Positions 13,719-14,298 of a stretch of DNA of 14,298 nucleotides are shown here, piece after piece (position 1 is the first letter of the stretch; each line of letters starts with the position of its first letter). Both the position numbers and the translations under genes were made by a program. Source of the DNA: Actinomycetota bacterium (GTDB lineage Bacteria > Actinomycetota > Actinomycetes > Actinomycetales > Microbacteriaceae). The DNA is taken from the NCBI GenBank assembly GCA_016870695.1, contig VGAV01000021.1, forward strand, positions 1 through 14,298. The letters run 5' to 3'. The notes below the pieces were generated by a model. That model did not search any database and was not told where the DNA came from. It saw only the letters and a list, made by a program, of their open reading frames with translations.

Positions 13719-14298
13719 ATGTCGACACTCAGCCGCACATCATCGCGCCTGGCCACCTGGGTCGCCGTTCCCGCCGCCCTCGTCGCGGCCGGCATCGTCG
13801 TGTCATCCAGCTCGTACGCCGCGTTCTCGGACACCACGTCGAACGACGGCAACTCGTGGCGGGCCGGGACCGTCCAGCTCGACGACGACGACGCCGGACG
13901 GGCGCTCTTCACCGTCCCGAACGCCAAGCCCGGCGACGGCGGCACCACCTGCATCACCGTCACCTCGACCGGTTCGCTCGCCTCCGACATCCGCCTCTAC
14001 GCCGTGGATGCCACCGGCTCGAACGCCCTGCCCGACCACCTCGCGCTCGCGGTCGAGGTCGGCAATGGCGGCGGGTCGGGGTCGTGCGACGGCTTCCAGC
14101 CCGAGGGCGACGCCGTCTTCCGCGGCACCGTCGCGCAGTTCACCTCCGCGCACACCTCGTTCGCCAGCGGCACACCGTCGTGGAGCCCGACCGGCGCGCC
14201 GCCGGAGAGCCGCACGTACCGCTTCTCCTGGCAGCTCGACGCCGACGCGCCCAACAGCGTCCAGGGCGGCACGGCGAGCACGACGTTCGTCTGGGAAG
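13719..14298 (+). CDS. TasA/camelysin-like secreted protein with SipW-type signal peptide, 3' end outside window
   Basis: The first 193 residues of an exported protein; the right edge cuts it, probably within a few codons of its stop since FVWE is close to the usual end of such proteins. Residues 1-35 are a signal peptide: a short basic start, a hydrophobic core WVAVPAALVAAGIVV (14-28), then SSSSYAAFSDTTSNDGNSWRAGTVQL. That YAAFSD...GN.W.AGT pattern is typical of SipW-processed proteins such as TasA and camelysin, which build fibres or surface layers in Bacillus. The rest is beta-rich, with a PGD turn (71-73) and two cysteines (C78, C123) that may pair outside the cell. The start ATG has GGGGAGA six bases upstream. 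A dedicated SipW-like signal peptidase and further paralogues would be expected just downstream. The function in actinobacteria is not established; an envelope or matrix protein is the likeliest. Confidence 0.82.
   Translation, partial: MSTLSRTSSRLATWVAVPAALVAAGIVVSSSSYAAFSDTTSNDGNSWRAGTVQLDDDDAGRALFTVPNAKPGDGGTTCITVTSTGSLASDIRLYAVDATGSNALPDHLALAVEVGNGGGSGSCDGFQPEGDAVFRGTVAQFTSAHTSFASGTPSWSPTGAPPESRTYRFSWQLDADAPNSVQGGTASTTFVWE

Overview
The window is a high-GC (roughly 70% or more by eye) actinobacterial segment. GTG starts, 4-base stop/start overlaps, near-exclusive GC-ending codons, a DUF222/13E12-type HNH protein, several apparently leaderless promoters and a very frequent GGATGCC/GGCATCC heptamer all point to Microbacteriaceae, most likely Microbacterium or a close relative. 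The genus is inferred, not proven.

Region 1 (1-7079, minus strand) is a tightly packed operon that I recognise as an actinobacterial form of the ebo cluster. This conserved but chemically unsolved cluster is known from cyanobacteria (linked to scytonemin precursor export), algal plastids and scattered bacteria. In transcription order it holds a myo-inositol-1-phosphate-synthase-like protein (6884-5631), an EboC UbiA-type prenyltransferase (5634-4669), a fusion of a sugar-isomerase-type TIM barrel with an EboA domain (4672-3143), an EboB/TatD-type metal hydrolase (3024-2140), an EboE TIM-barrel protein (2139-931) and an EboF-type alkaline-phosphatase-superfamily protein that runs off the left edge (931-1). 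Nearly every junction overlaps or abuts. The exception is a 118-bp gap before eboB, which carries a G-quadruplex motif. No EboD (3-dehydroquinate-synthase-like cyclase) gene lies in the window; if present it should be further left. The operon has a convincing promoter (TTGCCA, 17 bp, TAGTGT) with a perfect CTTTTGC/GCAAAAG inverted repeat over its -35 box, and a structured leader of about 150 nt.

Region 2 (7100-9825) holds a monoacylglycerol-lipase-like alpha/beta hydrolase (minus) divergent from a DUF222-HNH protein (plus). Both start six bases after a TANNNT -10 box, so both are probably leaderless. A perfect 10-bp inverted repeat sits between them.

Region 3 (9885-13608, plus) is a drug-efflux module: a MarR repressor, a 12-helix MFS exporter overlapping it by 4 bp, an intergenic 38-bp tandem repeat, and a 14-helix DHA2 (EmrB/QacA-type) exporter. 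The promoters of marR and of the second exporter share an AT-rich block, ATAAGCTAG, embedded in inverted repeats. I infer one MarR regulon.

Region 4 (13719-end) begins a TasA/camelysin-like secreted protein with a SipW-type signal peptide, cut by the right edge.
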